Positions 1 through 8,720 of a stretch of 64,000 nucleotides of DNA are shown piece after piece. Location of the stretch: contig NZ_UPHU01000001.1 of NCBI RefSeq assembly GCF_900566075.1, forward strand, positions 3,100,001-3,164,000. Reading direction: 5' to 3'. A program made the translations under genes and the position numbers. Below the pieces are notes generated by a model. It ran no database searches and was not told where the DNA came from. It was given only the letters and a program-made list of their open reading frames with translations. Every line of letters begins with the position of its first letter. The stretch's first letter is position 1. The stretch comes from Mycobacterium pseudokansasii (GTDB lineage: Bacteria > Actinomycetota > Actinomycetes > Mycobacteriales > Mycobacteriaceae).

Positions 1-1039
1 GGTGGGAGCCGAGGCACCGGTGCGGGCCGCCGCCGAAAGCGCGGTGCCGGTTCGGGTTGCGGTTGAAGTCCACCAGGTCGGGATCGGGGAACTCCGCCGG
101 GTCGGTGTTGGCCGCGCCGAGCAACGGGCTGACCCGTTCGCCCTTGCTGATCGGGCAGCCCCCCACTTCGACGTCTTGCATGGCCACCCGGGCGACCCCG
201 GGAACCGGAGTCTCCCAGCGCAACAGCTCCTCGACCGCATGCGGCAGGATGTCGGGCTGCCCGATGAGTTGACAACGATGCTCGGGGTGTCGGGCCAGGT
301 AGACGAAGAAGCAGTCGAGCGAGTCGGTGACCGTGTCCAGGCCCGCGATCAGGAAAAGGAAGCAGATGTCGAGCAGTTCCTCGCGGGATAGCCGTTGGCC
401 GGCAACCTGCCCTTTGAACGTGGCCGCGATCATCGCGGACAGCACGTCGTCGCGCGGGTTGGCGATGTGGTCGTCGATAGCGCGGTCGAAGTATTCGTAG
501 ATCTGTTGCGCTACGGCCGCCGAAGCGTCGTGGCGGTCGTCGTAGCCGGTGGAACCCGCGGGGCGGATCACGCCGTCCTTCCACTCCAGGAATTTGTCGA
601 GGTCTTCCAGGGGAAGGCCCAGCAGCTGCAGGAAGACGGTGCACGGCAGCGGCACCGCGAACTCGGCATGAAAGTCGCATTCACCCCGGCCGGCGAACCG
701 GTCGATCATCTCGTTCACCAGCGCGGTGACGTGGGGTTCACGCCGAGCCATCTCCCGGGGCGTGAACAGCGGATCGAGGATACGGCGGTACTTGGCGTGT
801 TCGGGCGGGTCGATTTGCAGCGGGATCAGTGGCCGCAGGTTGCCGAGATCGACGGCATCCATGTTGGAGGAGAACAGGTCGGTGCGTTTGAGCGCCATCT
901 CGATGTCGGCGAGCCGGCTCAGAACCACCGCCTGCGGCGCCCGGAACACCGGAGTCGACTCGCGCAGTGCCTTGTACATGGGTTGTGGTTCGGCGATGCC
1001 GGTAACCGCCTGGTCGACATACCCCTCGGTTTCTGTCAT
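1..1039 (-). CDS. Cytochrome P450 (3' end cut by window edge)
   Basis: Heme-thiolate monooxygenase, cut at the left edge after about 346 residues (a full bacterial P450 is about 400). Read on the minus strand from ATG at 1039 it gives MTETEGYVDQAV and then DPPEHAKYRRILDPLF (C-helix region), an I-helix with AGLDTVTD, the K-helix ExxR in VEELLRWE, and the heme-binding loop [12 protein letters not shown] just before the edge. The catalytic Cys is therefore present and only the last 40-50 residues are missing. It is a soluble class I P450 that needs a ferredoxin and reductase, neither of which is seen nearby. The promoter lies between 1040 and 1141 and contains the inverted repeat at 1108-1123. 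It heads a group of catabolic genes, so hydroxylation of the growth substrate is the likely role; this is inference. Confidence 0.9.
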   Translation of the reverse strand, partial: MTETEGYVDQAVTGIAEPQPMYKALRESTPVFRAPQAVVLSRLADIEMALKRTDLFSSNMDAVDLGNLRPLIPLQIDPPEHAKYRRILDPLFTPREMARREPHVTALVNEMIDRFAGRGECDFHAEFAVPLPCTVFLQLLGLPLEDLDKFLEWKDGVIRPAGSTGYDDRHDASAAVAQQIYEYFDRAIDDHIANPRDDVLSAMIAATFKGQVAGQRLSREELLDICFLFLIAGLDTVTDSLDCFFVYLARHPEHRCQLIGQPDILPHAVEELLRWETPVPGVARVAMQDVEVGGCPISKGERVSPLLGAANTDPAEFPDPDLVDFNRNPNRHRAFGGGPHRCLGSH

Positions 1040-1107
1040 GCAGATAGCGTGGCACCGGCGCCGGGAGCGGGGCAATGCCTGCCGACCCTTTATATTGCAA
1101 AAATACG

Positions 1108-1124
1108 TAACTTACCGATGTTAG
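1108..1124. promoter_or_regulatory. Candidate operator upstream of the P450 gene
   Basis: Inverted repeat TAAC-N8-GTTA (1108-1123), about 70 bp upstream of the P450 start codon in an AT-richer stretch. The 9-mer CGATGTTAG at its right end (1116-1124) recurs inverted as CTAACATCG at 2001-2009, five bases before the tetR start codon. The shared word suggests that the TetR protein encoded at 2015 controls both promoters. Confidence 0.4.
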
Positions 1125-1141
1125 GTTCGGCGCTGCCGTGC

Positions 1142-1618
1142 TCACCCGGAAGCCGGTTCGTGTGACTGGCCGCCGTGGCGTTTGCGTGTCAGTGACGTGG
1201 CGCTGCGCACCGCGCCGCGCACCGTGTAAGCGGCCGCCACCACCGACAGCACGATCAGCAGGATGAACGTCGGCAGCCAGTTGCTGCGGCTGTGGTTGAC
1301 TTCCCACCAGATGATCGTGAACAGCAGCGCGCACAGCAGCAGCACGATGTCGCGCCAGTTGCCCTGGTAGGACATTGCGGCTTTACGCAGCGCGCGACTC
1401 CGGTCGGCGGCGTCCACCAGATCATCGATGCGTTCGTTGATCGTGCGTTCCAGATCGGCGCGTTGCGGGGCGTCGGCGGGGAGCCGGTCGAGCAGGTCCA
1501 TGTCCTGCTTGAGCTGGCCGCGAAAGTCGGCGCCCTTGAATTGCCCGGCCGCAACGGCGAGCATGACACCGCCGAAGACGGGCGCACTGCCCAACGCAAG
1601 CTCTCGCAGACCCGACAC
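1142..1618 (-). CDS. Conserved small membrane protein, function unknown
   Basis: About 158 residues. The N-terminal half is soluble and charged (GADFRGQLKQDMDLLDRL, then NERIDDLVDAADRSR). It is followed by two hydrophobic segments around residues 91-106 (DIVLLLCALLFTIIWW) and 116-132 (LPTFILLIVLSVVAA), and a basic tail (LTRKRH). I took GTG at 1618 as the start because a clean GGAGGA lies six bases upstream; ATG at 1624 is in frame but abuts that site. The open frame continues far upstream, but only as a GC-bias artefact. No enzymatic motif is visible. It sits convergent with nothing and between the P450 and tetR genes, so a link to the catabolic cluster is only positional. Confidence 0.6.
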   Translation of the reverse strand: MSGLRELALGSAPVFGGVMLAVAAGQFKGADFRGQLKQDMDLLDRLPADAPQRADLERTINERIDDLVDAADRSRALRKAAMSYQGNWRDIVLLLCALLFTIIWWEVNHSRSNWLPTFILLIVLSVVAAAYTVRGAVRSATSLTRKRHGGQSHEPASG

Positions 1619-2014
1619 CTGCATTCCTCCTTCGGGCACTGACCGCCAGCTGCGCATTGCCGGGCCAGAACGGAGGCGGCAACCGCGGCACTCTCGGCCG
1701 GTCGAGAGCCGTTTACGTGATCCGAGCAGGACTATAGGCGCTGAGCGGTCAGTTCGCGCTCCCGGGTTGTGGCCGGTAACCGGGGCCCGGCATCGACCGT
1801 GGCGTCGACGACGGACGTCGCGAATCCCGGGGCTCAGCCCACCTCCCGGCAGCCTGGCACCTGAGAGCCATCGAAGGCCAAATCGCCTCAACGGCAAGGT
1901 GTTTGAAATCCCGCGGTGCCCAAAACCGATGGCCGCAGCGCGCGTCGCGCCGGCAAGAATTCGCTGGCGTGCGGTGCTAGCCGCGCGATGAGCGCAGCCA
2001 CTAACATCGCATGA
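1619..2014. other. Intergenic region, small membrane protein / tetR
   Basis: About 390 bases without a convincing gene. It contains the inverted repeat CTCTCG-N6-CGAGAG (1691-1708), which could form a hairpin. The half-operator CTAACATCG lies at 2001-2009, immediately before the tetR start. Promoters for both divergent genes must lie here, but I cannot place -10/-35 boxes with confidence. Confidence 0.4.
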
Positions 2015-2653
2015 ATGGCTGAAGCGGGCGTAGCGGGGCGGCGTGCCAACAAGCGGGGCCTGGCGACGCGGGAGAGCATGCTCGAGGCCGCGATACGGTC
2101 GCTGGCCTCCGGAGACCCCGCAGCCGCGTCGGCCAATCGCATCGCCAAAGACAGCGGCGCTACCTGGGGCGCGGTCAAGTACCAATTCGGCGATATCGAC
2201 GGGTTCTGGGCCGCAGTGCTGCACCGCACCGCGCAGCGACGCGGCGAGTTGCCGTCGAATGCCATCTCCGGCGGTCCGCTGCACGAGCGGGTCTCGGTCA
2301 TCATCGACACCTTGTACGAGGGGCTGACCTCCAGCGATTCCCGGGCGATCGAGACGCTTCGCCGAGCACTGCCCAACAACCGCGCCGAACTTGAGCGGCA
2401 CTATCCCCGAACCGCTGCCGAGCTGGCGTCCTGGCACCAAAGCTGGGCGATGGCCTGCCAGAAGGCATTCGCGGATCTGGATGTCGATCCTGACCGGGTA
2501 CGCGAGGTAGCCACGTTCATCCCGGGAGCCATGCGCGGCATCACCTCCGAAAGACAGCTGGGCACCTACTCCGACCTCGACCAAGCCCGCCGAGGGTTGA
2601 CCAACGCCATCGTCGCTTACCTGGGAAATGCTGGGGCACAATGCTTTTCCTGA
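2015..2653 (+). CDS. TetR family transcriptional regulator
   Basis: A 212-residue regulator with an N-terminal helix-turn-helix typical of TetR (residues about 15-60: TRESMLEAAIRSLASGD, then ANRIAKDSGATWGAVKYQFGD, where the second helix pair ends in the usual Y-F recognition segment). The C-terminal ligand domain is all helical and unremarkable. No good Shine-Dalgarno precedes ATG 2015, so the mRNA may be leaderless or nearly so. The motif CTAACATCG ends five bases before the start and also occurs in the P450 promoter, consistent with autoregulation and control of the oxidative genes. The ligand is unknown; a CoA ester or substrate of the neighbouring pathway would be usual for this family in mycobacteria. 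Confidence 0.85.
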   Translation: MAEAGVAGRRANKRGLATRESMLEAAIRSLASGDPAAASANRIAKDSGATWGAVKYQFGDIDGFWAAVLHRTAQRRGELPSNAISGGPLHERVSVIIDTLYEGLTSSDSRAIETLRRALPNNRAELERHYPRTAAELASWHQSWAMACQKAFADLDVDPDRVREVATFIPGAMRGITSERQLGTYSDLDQARRGLTNAIVAYLGNAGAQCFS

Positions 2654-2757
2654 GTGCGACAACCTTGCCGGTATTTTTTCGCGGTTGGCGATCCGTATGG
2701 ACCGTCGGCATGGCCGGTGCGCCAGGGTATCTGGACATCGGGCCGGTGTAAGAGCTT

Positions 2758-3303
2758 GTGGCCGAGCAGGATCGCCGCCGCTGGGACGAGCGCTACACCG
2801 ACCTGGGAGCGCCGGCGCCCGGCGCCGTCGGACCGCCCGGCGCCTTCGTGGGTCACACGGACGTATTCCCTACCGCGGGAAAGGCGTTCGATCTGGCCTG
2901 CGGTCCGGGACTGGGCGCGGTCTGGTTAGCACACCGAGGGTTAGAGGTGTGGGGAGTGGACGTCTCTCCGGTAGCGATTGGCCAGGCACGGGATTTGGCC
3001 GCGCATTGCGGGGTCGCCGATCGCTGTCGATTCGATGTTGTCGACCTGGATGCGGGTTTACCGCCGGGGCCACCCGTCGACGTGATCGTCTGCCATAAGT
3101 TCCTGGATCCCCGCCTGGACCGGCCGATCGTCGCACGCTTGGCACCGGGCGGGTTGCTGGCCATCGCCGTGCTCAGTGAGGTCGGCGCGGCTGCGGGTCC
3201 CTTCCGCGCCGGGCGGGGCCAGCTGCGGGCGGCATTTGCCGGACTGGACGTGATTGCCGCTGGGGAAGGCCAGGGGCAGGCCTGGCTGTTGGCACGGGCC
3301 TAA
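2758..3303 (+). CDS. Class I SAM-dependent methyltransferase
   Basis: A 181-residue protein. GTG at 2758 is the first possible start because an in-frame TAA precedes it by two codons. Motif I is FDLACGPGLGAVWLA (about residues 39-53) and motif II is VWGVDVSPVAIGQA, with the acidic residue that binds the SAM ribose; DVVDLDAGLP and DVIVCHKFLDP follow. The protein is short, with only a Rossmann-like core and no obvious substrate cap. It follows tetR in the same direction after about 100 bases. The substrate is unknown; small-molecule or metalloid detoxification types share this architecture. Confidence 0.75.
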   Translation: MAEQDRRRWDERYTDLGAPAPGAVGPPGAFVGHTDVFPTAGKAFDLACGPGLGAVWLAHRGLEVWGVDVSPVAIGQARDLAAHCGVADRCRFDVVDLDAGLPPGPPVDVIVCHKFLDPRLDRPIVARLAPGGLLAIAVLSEVGAAAGPFRAGRGQLRAAFAGLDVIAAGEGQGQAWLLARA

Positions 3304-3555
3304 CCGTCAGGCTCGGTGGGCCGCAACTGCGCAATCTCTTGTGCTGCAGTGATATCAGCGCCCTAGTCGCAACTTTCGGGTGCCAGGTGGTGCCGCGGCG
3401 ACGGCCTCGGCAAACCCGGTCCGGATGTCCTCGGCGGCAACGGCGCCGGCGGCGGCCGGGGAACATGGCGGTGCTTTTCGCCGAATCCACCGCCAACGAT
3501 CGAAAACTATGCGAACCTGAACCGATATTGCGCGGAGCAACATCAGGGGGCAGCC

Positions 3556-4719
<1,164 letters not shown>

Positions 4720-4759
4720 GCGGCGCTCGGCTGTTCACGCGTCCGGTACTGTCACCAGC

Positions 4760-5593
4760 ATGGAACGGCGCGTCCTCGAAGCGATCATCTACGAACGCGA
4801 ACCGCCGATCGCGCGGATCATCCTGAATCGGGTCGACAAGGCCAACACCAAGGATGCGGTCCTGGTCACCGAAGTCGATGCCTGCCTGCATGAGGCCGAC
4901 CGCGATAGAGAGATCAAAGTCGTCATTCTGAAGGCCAACGGCAAGGGCTTCTGCGGCGGGCACGTGGCGCGTTGGGATCCGGACGAAAACCCCTACCCGG
5001 ATTTCGGCAATACCTTCGAGGACCTGTACAAGGGCACCGCCGACCTGTTCCTGTGGCCCACCCTGTACCTGTGGGAGTTCCCCAAGCCGACGATCTCCCA
5101 GATCCACGGCTACTGCATGGGCGGCGGCATCTATCTGGGCCTGTTGACCGACTTCTGCGTCGCCTCCGAGGACGCGTATTTCCAGATGCCGCTTGCCCAA
5201 AGCCTGGGAGAGCCCGGCGGGCACACCATGATCGAGCCGTGGTTGCTGATGAACTGGCACCGCACCATGGACTGGCTGCTGCTGGCGCCGACCCTGTCGG
5301 CGCAACAGGCCCTCGACTGGGGTCTGCTCAACCGGGTGGTGCCCCGCGAGGACCTGGAAGCCACCGTCGAGGAGATGGCGCGCAAGATCGCGCAGATCCC
5401 GCTCACGACGCTGATGGCGGTGAAGAACAACGTGAAGCGGGCCTGGGAACTGATGGGAATGCGGGTGCACCTGCAGGTCAGCCATATTCTGACCAACATG
5501 GTCGGCGCCGCATCCGATGTTCAGGCGCGTCGGGCCGAGCTGATGCAGTCCGGAATGAAGCCGCGCGATTTCGTCGCCGGCGACGACTCCTAG
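4760..5593 (+). CDS. Enoyl-CoA hydratase/isomerase (crotonase) family, atypical
   Basis: A 277-residue crotonase-fold protein. The CoA and oxyanion loops are clear (KANGKGFCGGH, residues 58-68; HGYCMGGG, 116-123). Both catalytic glutamates of canonical hydratases (rat Glu144 and Glu164) are replaced: by alignment to GGGCEL and FGQPE the positions are Tyr125 and Leu145. A C-terminal KNNVKRAWELMGMRVH is shared with the paralogue at 10260-11132. It may be a C-C bond hydrolase, isomerase or thioesterase-like member rather than a simple hydratase. It forms a likely two-gene operon with the acyl-CoA dehydrogenase upstream. Confidence 0.85.
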   Translation: MERRVLEAIIYEREPPIARIILNRVDKANTKDAVLVTEVDACLHEADRDREIKVVILKANGKGFCGGHVARWDPDENPYPDFGNTFEDLYKGTADLFLWPTLYLWEFPKPTISQIHGYCMGGGIYLGLLTDFCVASEDAYFQMPLAQSLGEPGGHTMIEPWLLMNWHRTMDWLLLAPTLSAQQALDWGLLNRVVPREDLEATVEEMARKIAQIPLTTLMAVKNNVKRAWELMGMRVHLQVSHILTNMVGAASDVQARRAELMQSGMKPRDFVAGDDS

Positions 5594-5656
5594 CGCGAGC
5601 AGACACAGAATCGCATTGCGCGGGCCTTCGGCGTGCGATTCTCTGTCTGCTCGCGC
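5593..5656. terminator. Long inverted repeat between convergent genes (bidirectional terminator-like)
   Basis: Two 23-base arms (5593-5615 and 5634-5656) are complementary except for one base and enclose an 18-base loop. The left arm begins GCGCGAGCAGACACAGAATC. The left arm overlaps the last base of the crotonase stop codon, and the repeat ends six bases before the stop codon of the opposing flavoprotein gene. There is no U-tract, so it would work as a hairpin or stabiliser of both 3' ends. I recall similar palindromes between convergent mycobacterial genes but cannot check. Confidence 0.7.
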
Positions 5657-5662
5657 AGCCAA

Positions 5663-7333
5663 CTAGCGGGCGGCGGCGTGCCGGGCGGCAACATAGCCGA
5701 ACACCATCGAGTTCGCAATGCTCGCTCCGGCCCCAGGATACGTTCGTCCCATCACCGTCGCGGTGGTGTTGCCGGTGGCGTAAAGGCCCTCGATCACCCG
5801 GTCGTGCTCGTCGAGAACCTGGGCGTGCTCGTTGGTGATCACACCTCCGCAGGTGCCGACGTCCGCCGGAAACACTCTGGTTGCGTAGTAGGGCGCGCGG
5901 TTGAGCGGGCCGAGGGCGGCGTTGGGCCGATATCCGGGATCGCCCAGGCAGGTGTTGTAGGCCGACTGACCGCGGCCGAAGTCGGGATCAAGGCCCTGGG
6001 CCGCAAAGTGGTTGAACCGCTGAATCGTTCGCGTCAGCGCATCGACGGGCACACCGATCTGGCGGGCCAGGTCGCCGATGGTGTCACCGCGCTTGACGGC
6101 GCCGCTGTCGATGAATTCGGGCGGCAGGCGTCGGTTGAGCGGGTTGGTGCCCGTGACGTACCGGCGGATGTAGCCGTGGTCGAAGATCATCCAGCACGGC
6201 ACCGCCTTGGCGGCGTACATCGCCTTGCCCACTTCGACGTAGGAGTTCGACTCGTTGCAGAACCGCCGGCCGGCCAAGTCGACGTAGACGGCTCCCGGCC
6301 GTTGTCGTCCCGAGCCCAGCGACGCCGCCGCCGCACCGCCGTTGGCAATGAACACCGAAGGGAGCCACCACGCTTCGTCCAGCAGGCCGGTTTGCGCGCC
6401 CAACCGCACCGCGGCGCGCAGCACCTCTCCGGTGTCGCCGGCATTGGCGATCGACCACTTACCGTCGTTGGGCTGATCGCCACTGTATTGCCGTCGCATC
6501 TCGGCGTTGTGGCCAAAGCCGCCGGCCGCCAACAGGACTCCCTTGCGCGCCTCGATACCGACCGGAATACCGTCGCGGATGACGCGCGCCCCGACCACCC
6601 GGCCGTCCTCGACGATCAGGTCCTCCATGGCGGCGTTGGTCCACAACGTGGGCCGGCCATCGCTGAGGTCAAGCAGCACCTTGAGCATCTGGCCGATCAA
6701 TGATGCTCCGTTGGTGAGGATTTGGCGGCCGCGGACCCGGGCGGCGCGGGTGCGCAGAAACACTCGGGCTGCTACGGCGAAGGCACGTGTCGACCGGTTG
6801 AAGTACTGCAGCGAGCGCAACTCGTTGGTCAGCACCACGTAGCCGTAATTCTTGGCCAGCGGCGGCTGCAGCTTGTCGCCCCAGGCCCCCAGGACAGCAG
6901 CGTCGAACGGAACTCCCTCGACGGCACGGCCGGCGGCGTTGCCGCCCTGATGATTCGGGTAGTAGTCGCTCCAGCCGGCGCAACGGATCAGCCGAACACC
7001 TTTGTGGACAAGAAAATCGAGCATCTCGTAGCCCGCTGACAGGAACGTCTCCCGGCGGGCAGCCGAAGACGCCGCGCCGATGTCGCCGACCACGTCGGCA
7101 AGGTAGGCCAGACCGTCTTCGTAGGTGTCGGCGATGCCGTCGGCCCGCATCAGCGGGTTGTTCGGCAGCCAGACGATACCGCCGGAAAGACCCGTCGAGC
7201 CGCCGACCAGGTGCTGCTTCTCGACGATGAGCGGCTCGAGCCCGCGGTCGAGTGCGGCCAGCCCCGCCACCATGCCGCCCCCGCCGCTTCCTGCGATGAG
7301 CAGGTCGACCGAGCGGTCCCACCGCGCGCTCAT
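5663..7333 (-). CDS. FAD-dependent dehydrogenase, 3-ketosteroid-delta1-dehydrogenase/fumarate reductase family
   Basis: A 556-residue flavoprotein. The N-terminal dinucleotide motif is LLIAGSGGGGMVAGLAAL (residues 11-28), followed by an acidic ribose-binding end (LIVEK) and GGSTGLSGG. The C-terminal FAD segment GLYATGNTTATVMG, then YPGAGASIANSMVFGYVAA, is characteristic of the KstD/FRD flavoprotein group. It probably dehydrogenates a cyclic ketone or enoyl substrate. Its start codon overlaps the stop codon of the Rieske gene (ATGA), so the two are translationally coupled. It is the last gene of the eight-gene minus-strand operon that starts at 14295. The exact substrate cannot be inferred. 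Confidence 0.85.
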   Translation of the reverse strand: MSARWDRSVDLLIAGSGGGGMVAGLAALDRGLEPLIVEKQHLVGGSTGLSGGIVWLPNNPLMRADGIADTYEDGLAYLADVVGDIGAASSAARRETFLSAGYEMLDFLVHKGVRLIRCAGWSDYYPNHQGGNAAGRAVEGVPFDAAVLGAWGDKLQPPLAKNYGYVVLTNELRSLQYFNRSTRAFAVAARVFLRTRAARVRGRQILTNGASLIGQMLKVLLDLSDGRPTLWTNAAMEDLIVEDGRVVGARVIRDGIPVGIEARKGVLLAAGGFGHNAEMRRQYSGDQPNDGKWSIANAGDTGEVLRAAVRLGAQTGLLDEAWWLPSVFIANGGAAAASLGSGRQRPGAVYVDLAGRRFCNESNSYVEVGKAMYAAKAVPCWMIFDHGYIRRYVTGTNPLNRRLPPEFIDSGAVKRGDTIGDLARQIGVPVDALTRTIQRFNHFAAQGLDPDFGRGQSAYNTCLGDPGYRPNAALGPLNRAPYYATRVFPADVGTCGGVITNEHAQVLDEHDRVIEGLYATGNTTATVMGRTYPGAGASIANSMVFGYVAARHAAAR

Positions 7334-8706
7334 TGTGCCGCCGAAACGCCCGCAGCGAGGCCCAAATCGGCGATCGGCACGTCGATGGTGGTGTTGGTCT
7401 GCGCAATCGCGGGCAGCAGCGTGTCGTAGGGCAACCCGGCCAGGAATCCGTCGATGACCCGCTCGAAGTTCGAGATCAGCCCTTCGATCTGGTTCGACAA
7501 CCGCATGTACTCGAAACCCTTGGAGCGCAGCCCTTTCTGCTGCCGCGGCAGGTTGGAGAAGTCCTGCGCGGGAATTGGCGGCCAGCTCGGGTCATCGGGC
7601 GCCATCGGTTCCGGTGGGGTGGGCTTGCCGGTGACCTGATCGGGCGGAATCCGGATGAGCGACCAGATCTCGAACAACGTCTCCTCCGGCCCCAGCGGAC
7701 GAACCCGGTACGAGGAAGCGCTGCTGTATTGCGGCAACAGGAAGTAATGCGGAAAGCCGAACCCGATCGCGTCGACAATGCCGCGGCGCGCCAACTCGTT
7801 GAGGTCGGGAACATCGCATCCGCGGGCGCGATGCCAGGCGACGACGGCGTCGTTGAGCGTGGCGCGCCAGGCAGTCATCGCCTCGGCGGGATCGTCCGGC
7901 AACTCGACGTTCTGCAGGCCTTCGGCGATGCGGATGTCGTTGGCGTGGGTCATGCCGCCCATGCCCGCGCCGAGGGTCCGCATAAAATACAGGCTGCTGG
8001 CGATGACCGGGCGTGTGCCCGGCGCGGACGTACCGTTGCCCTGCGCCGACGGCAGCAGCTGCGGATGGGTCTGCGGCACGTGATAGCCCTCCATGAACGC
8101 CGCCGTGGCCAGCTTCCAATTCACCGGAAGCCGGCACGACAGCCACCACTCGGTGCGCAGCGACTCGACCTTCCAGGCGTCGTAGATCGAGGCGAAAGGC
8201 TCCAGGCAGGCGCGCAACGCGGGTGCGGCGTCGTCGAGGTTGATCCACGCGCACCCGCCCCACAGTTCGCACCGGACCGACACCAGCTGAAGATCCTGCG
8301 GGCACAGGTTGTGCTCGCCGAACACCTCCGGCCGGGCCACATAGGTGTTGCGTCCGTCGATGGCCCAGCACCAGCCGTGGAAGGGGCACACGAAGGTGCG
8401 CCGGAATCCGTTGCCCTCCACCAGCTTTACCCCGCGGTGCCGGCAGGCGTTGTGATAGGCCCGCACGTTGTCGGCATCCACCCGCACCACGATGATCGAC
8501 TCGTCGAGGATCTGGTACTCCACGAAGTCGCCCGGCTGGGGGATCTCTTCGAGCCGGCAGGCCATCTGCCACACGCGTGGCCAGAACTTCTCGGCCTCCA
8601 GCGCGTAGAACTCGGCGTCGTAGTAGCGCTGCTTGGGGATCCGGTCGGCGGTCTGGACCGCCCATGGCACCGGCAGCGGTGTCCAGTTCACCTCAATGTT
8701 CACCAT
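7330..8706 (-). CDS. Rieske non-heme iron oxygenase, alpha subunit
   Basis: A 458-residue ring-hydroxylating oxygenase. The [2Fe-2S] Rieske ligands are C88-x-H90 (NACRHRG) and C107-x2-H110 (CPFHGW). The mononuclear iron site is suggested by EGYHVPQTH (His209 and His214), with the acidic ligand further downstream. ATG 8706 was chosen because GAGGGA lies eight bases upstream; the open frame extends about 43 codons further without a ribosome site. No beta subunit, ferredoxin or reductase gene is adjacent, so electron donors must come from elsewhere, as for KshA-type monooxygenases. It lies 14 bases downstream of the acyl-CoA ligase and overlaps the flavoprotein gene. Confidence 0.9.
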   Translation of the reverse strand: MVNIEVNWTPLPVPWAVQTADRIPKQRYYDAEFYALEAEKFWPRVWQMACRLEEIPQPGDFVEYQILDESIIVVRVDADNVRAYHNACRHRGVKLVEGNGFRRTFVCPFHGWCWAIDGRNTYVARPEVFGEHNLCPQDLQLVSVRCELWGGCAWINLDDAAPALRACLEPFASIYDAWKVESLRTEWWLSCRLPVNWKLATAAFMEGYHVPQTHPQLLPSAQGNGTSAPGTRPVIASSLYFMRTLGAGMGGMTHANDIRIAEGLQNVELPDDPAEAMTAWRATLNDAVVAWHRARGCDVPDLNELARRGIVDAIGFGFPHYFLLPQYSSASSYRVRPLGPEETLFEIWSLIRIPPDQVTGKPTPPEPMAPDDPSWPPIPAQDFSNLPRQQKGLRSKGFEYMRLSNQIEGLISNFERVIDGFLAGLPYDTLLPAIAQTNTTIDVPIADLGLAAGVSAAQ

Positions 8707-8720
8707 CTGGCTTCCCTCGC

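Noticed and set aside
2..1165. Plus-strand open frames over the P450
   Set aside because: They are antisense to a clear P450 with an intact heme motif.
1619..2662. Long minus-strand open frame continuing upstream of the small membrane protein
   Set aside because: It is antisense to tetR, has no ribosome site and no recognisable domain; high-GC DNA often leaves such frames open.
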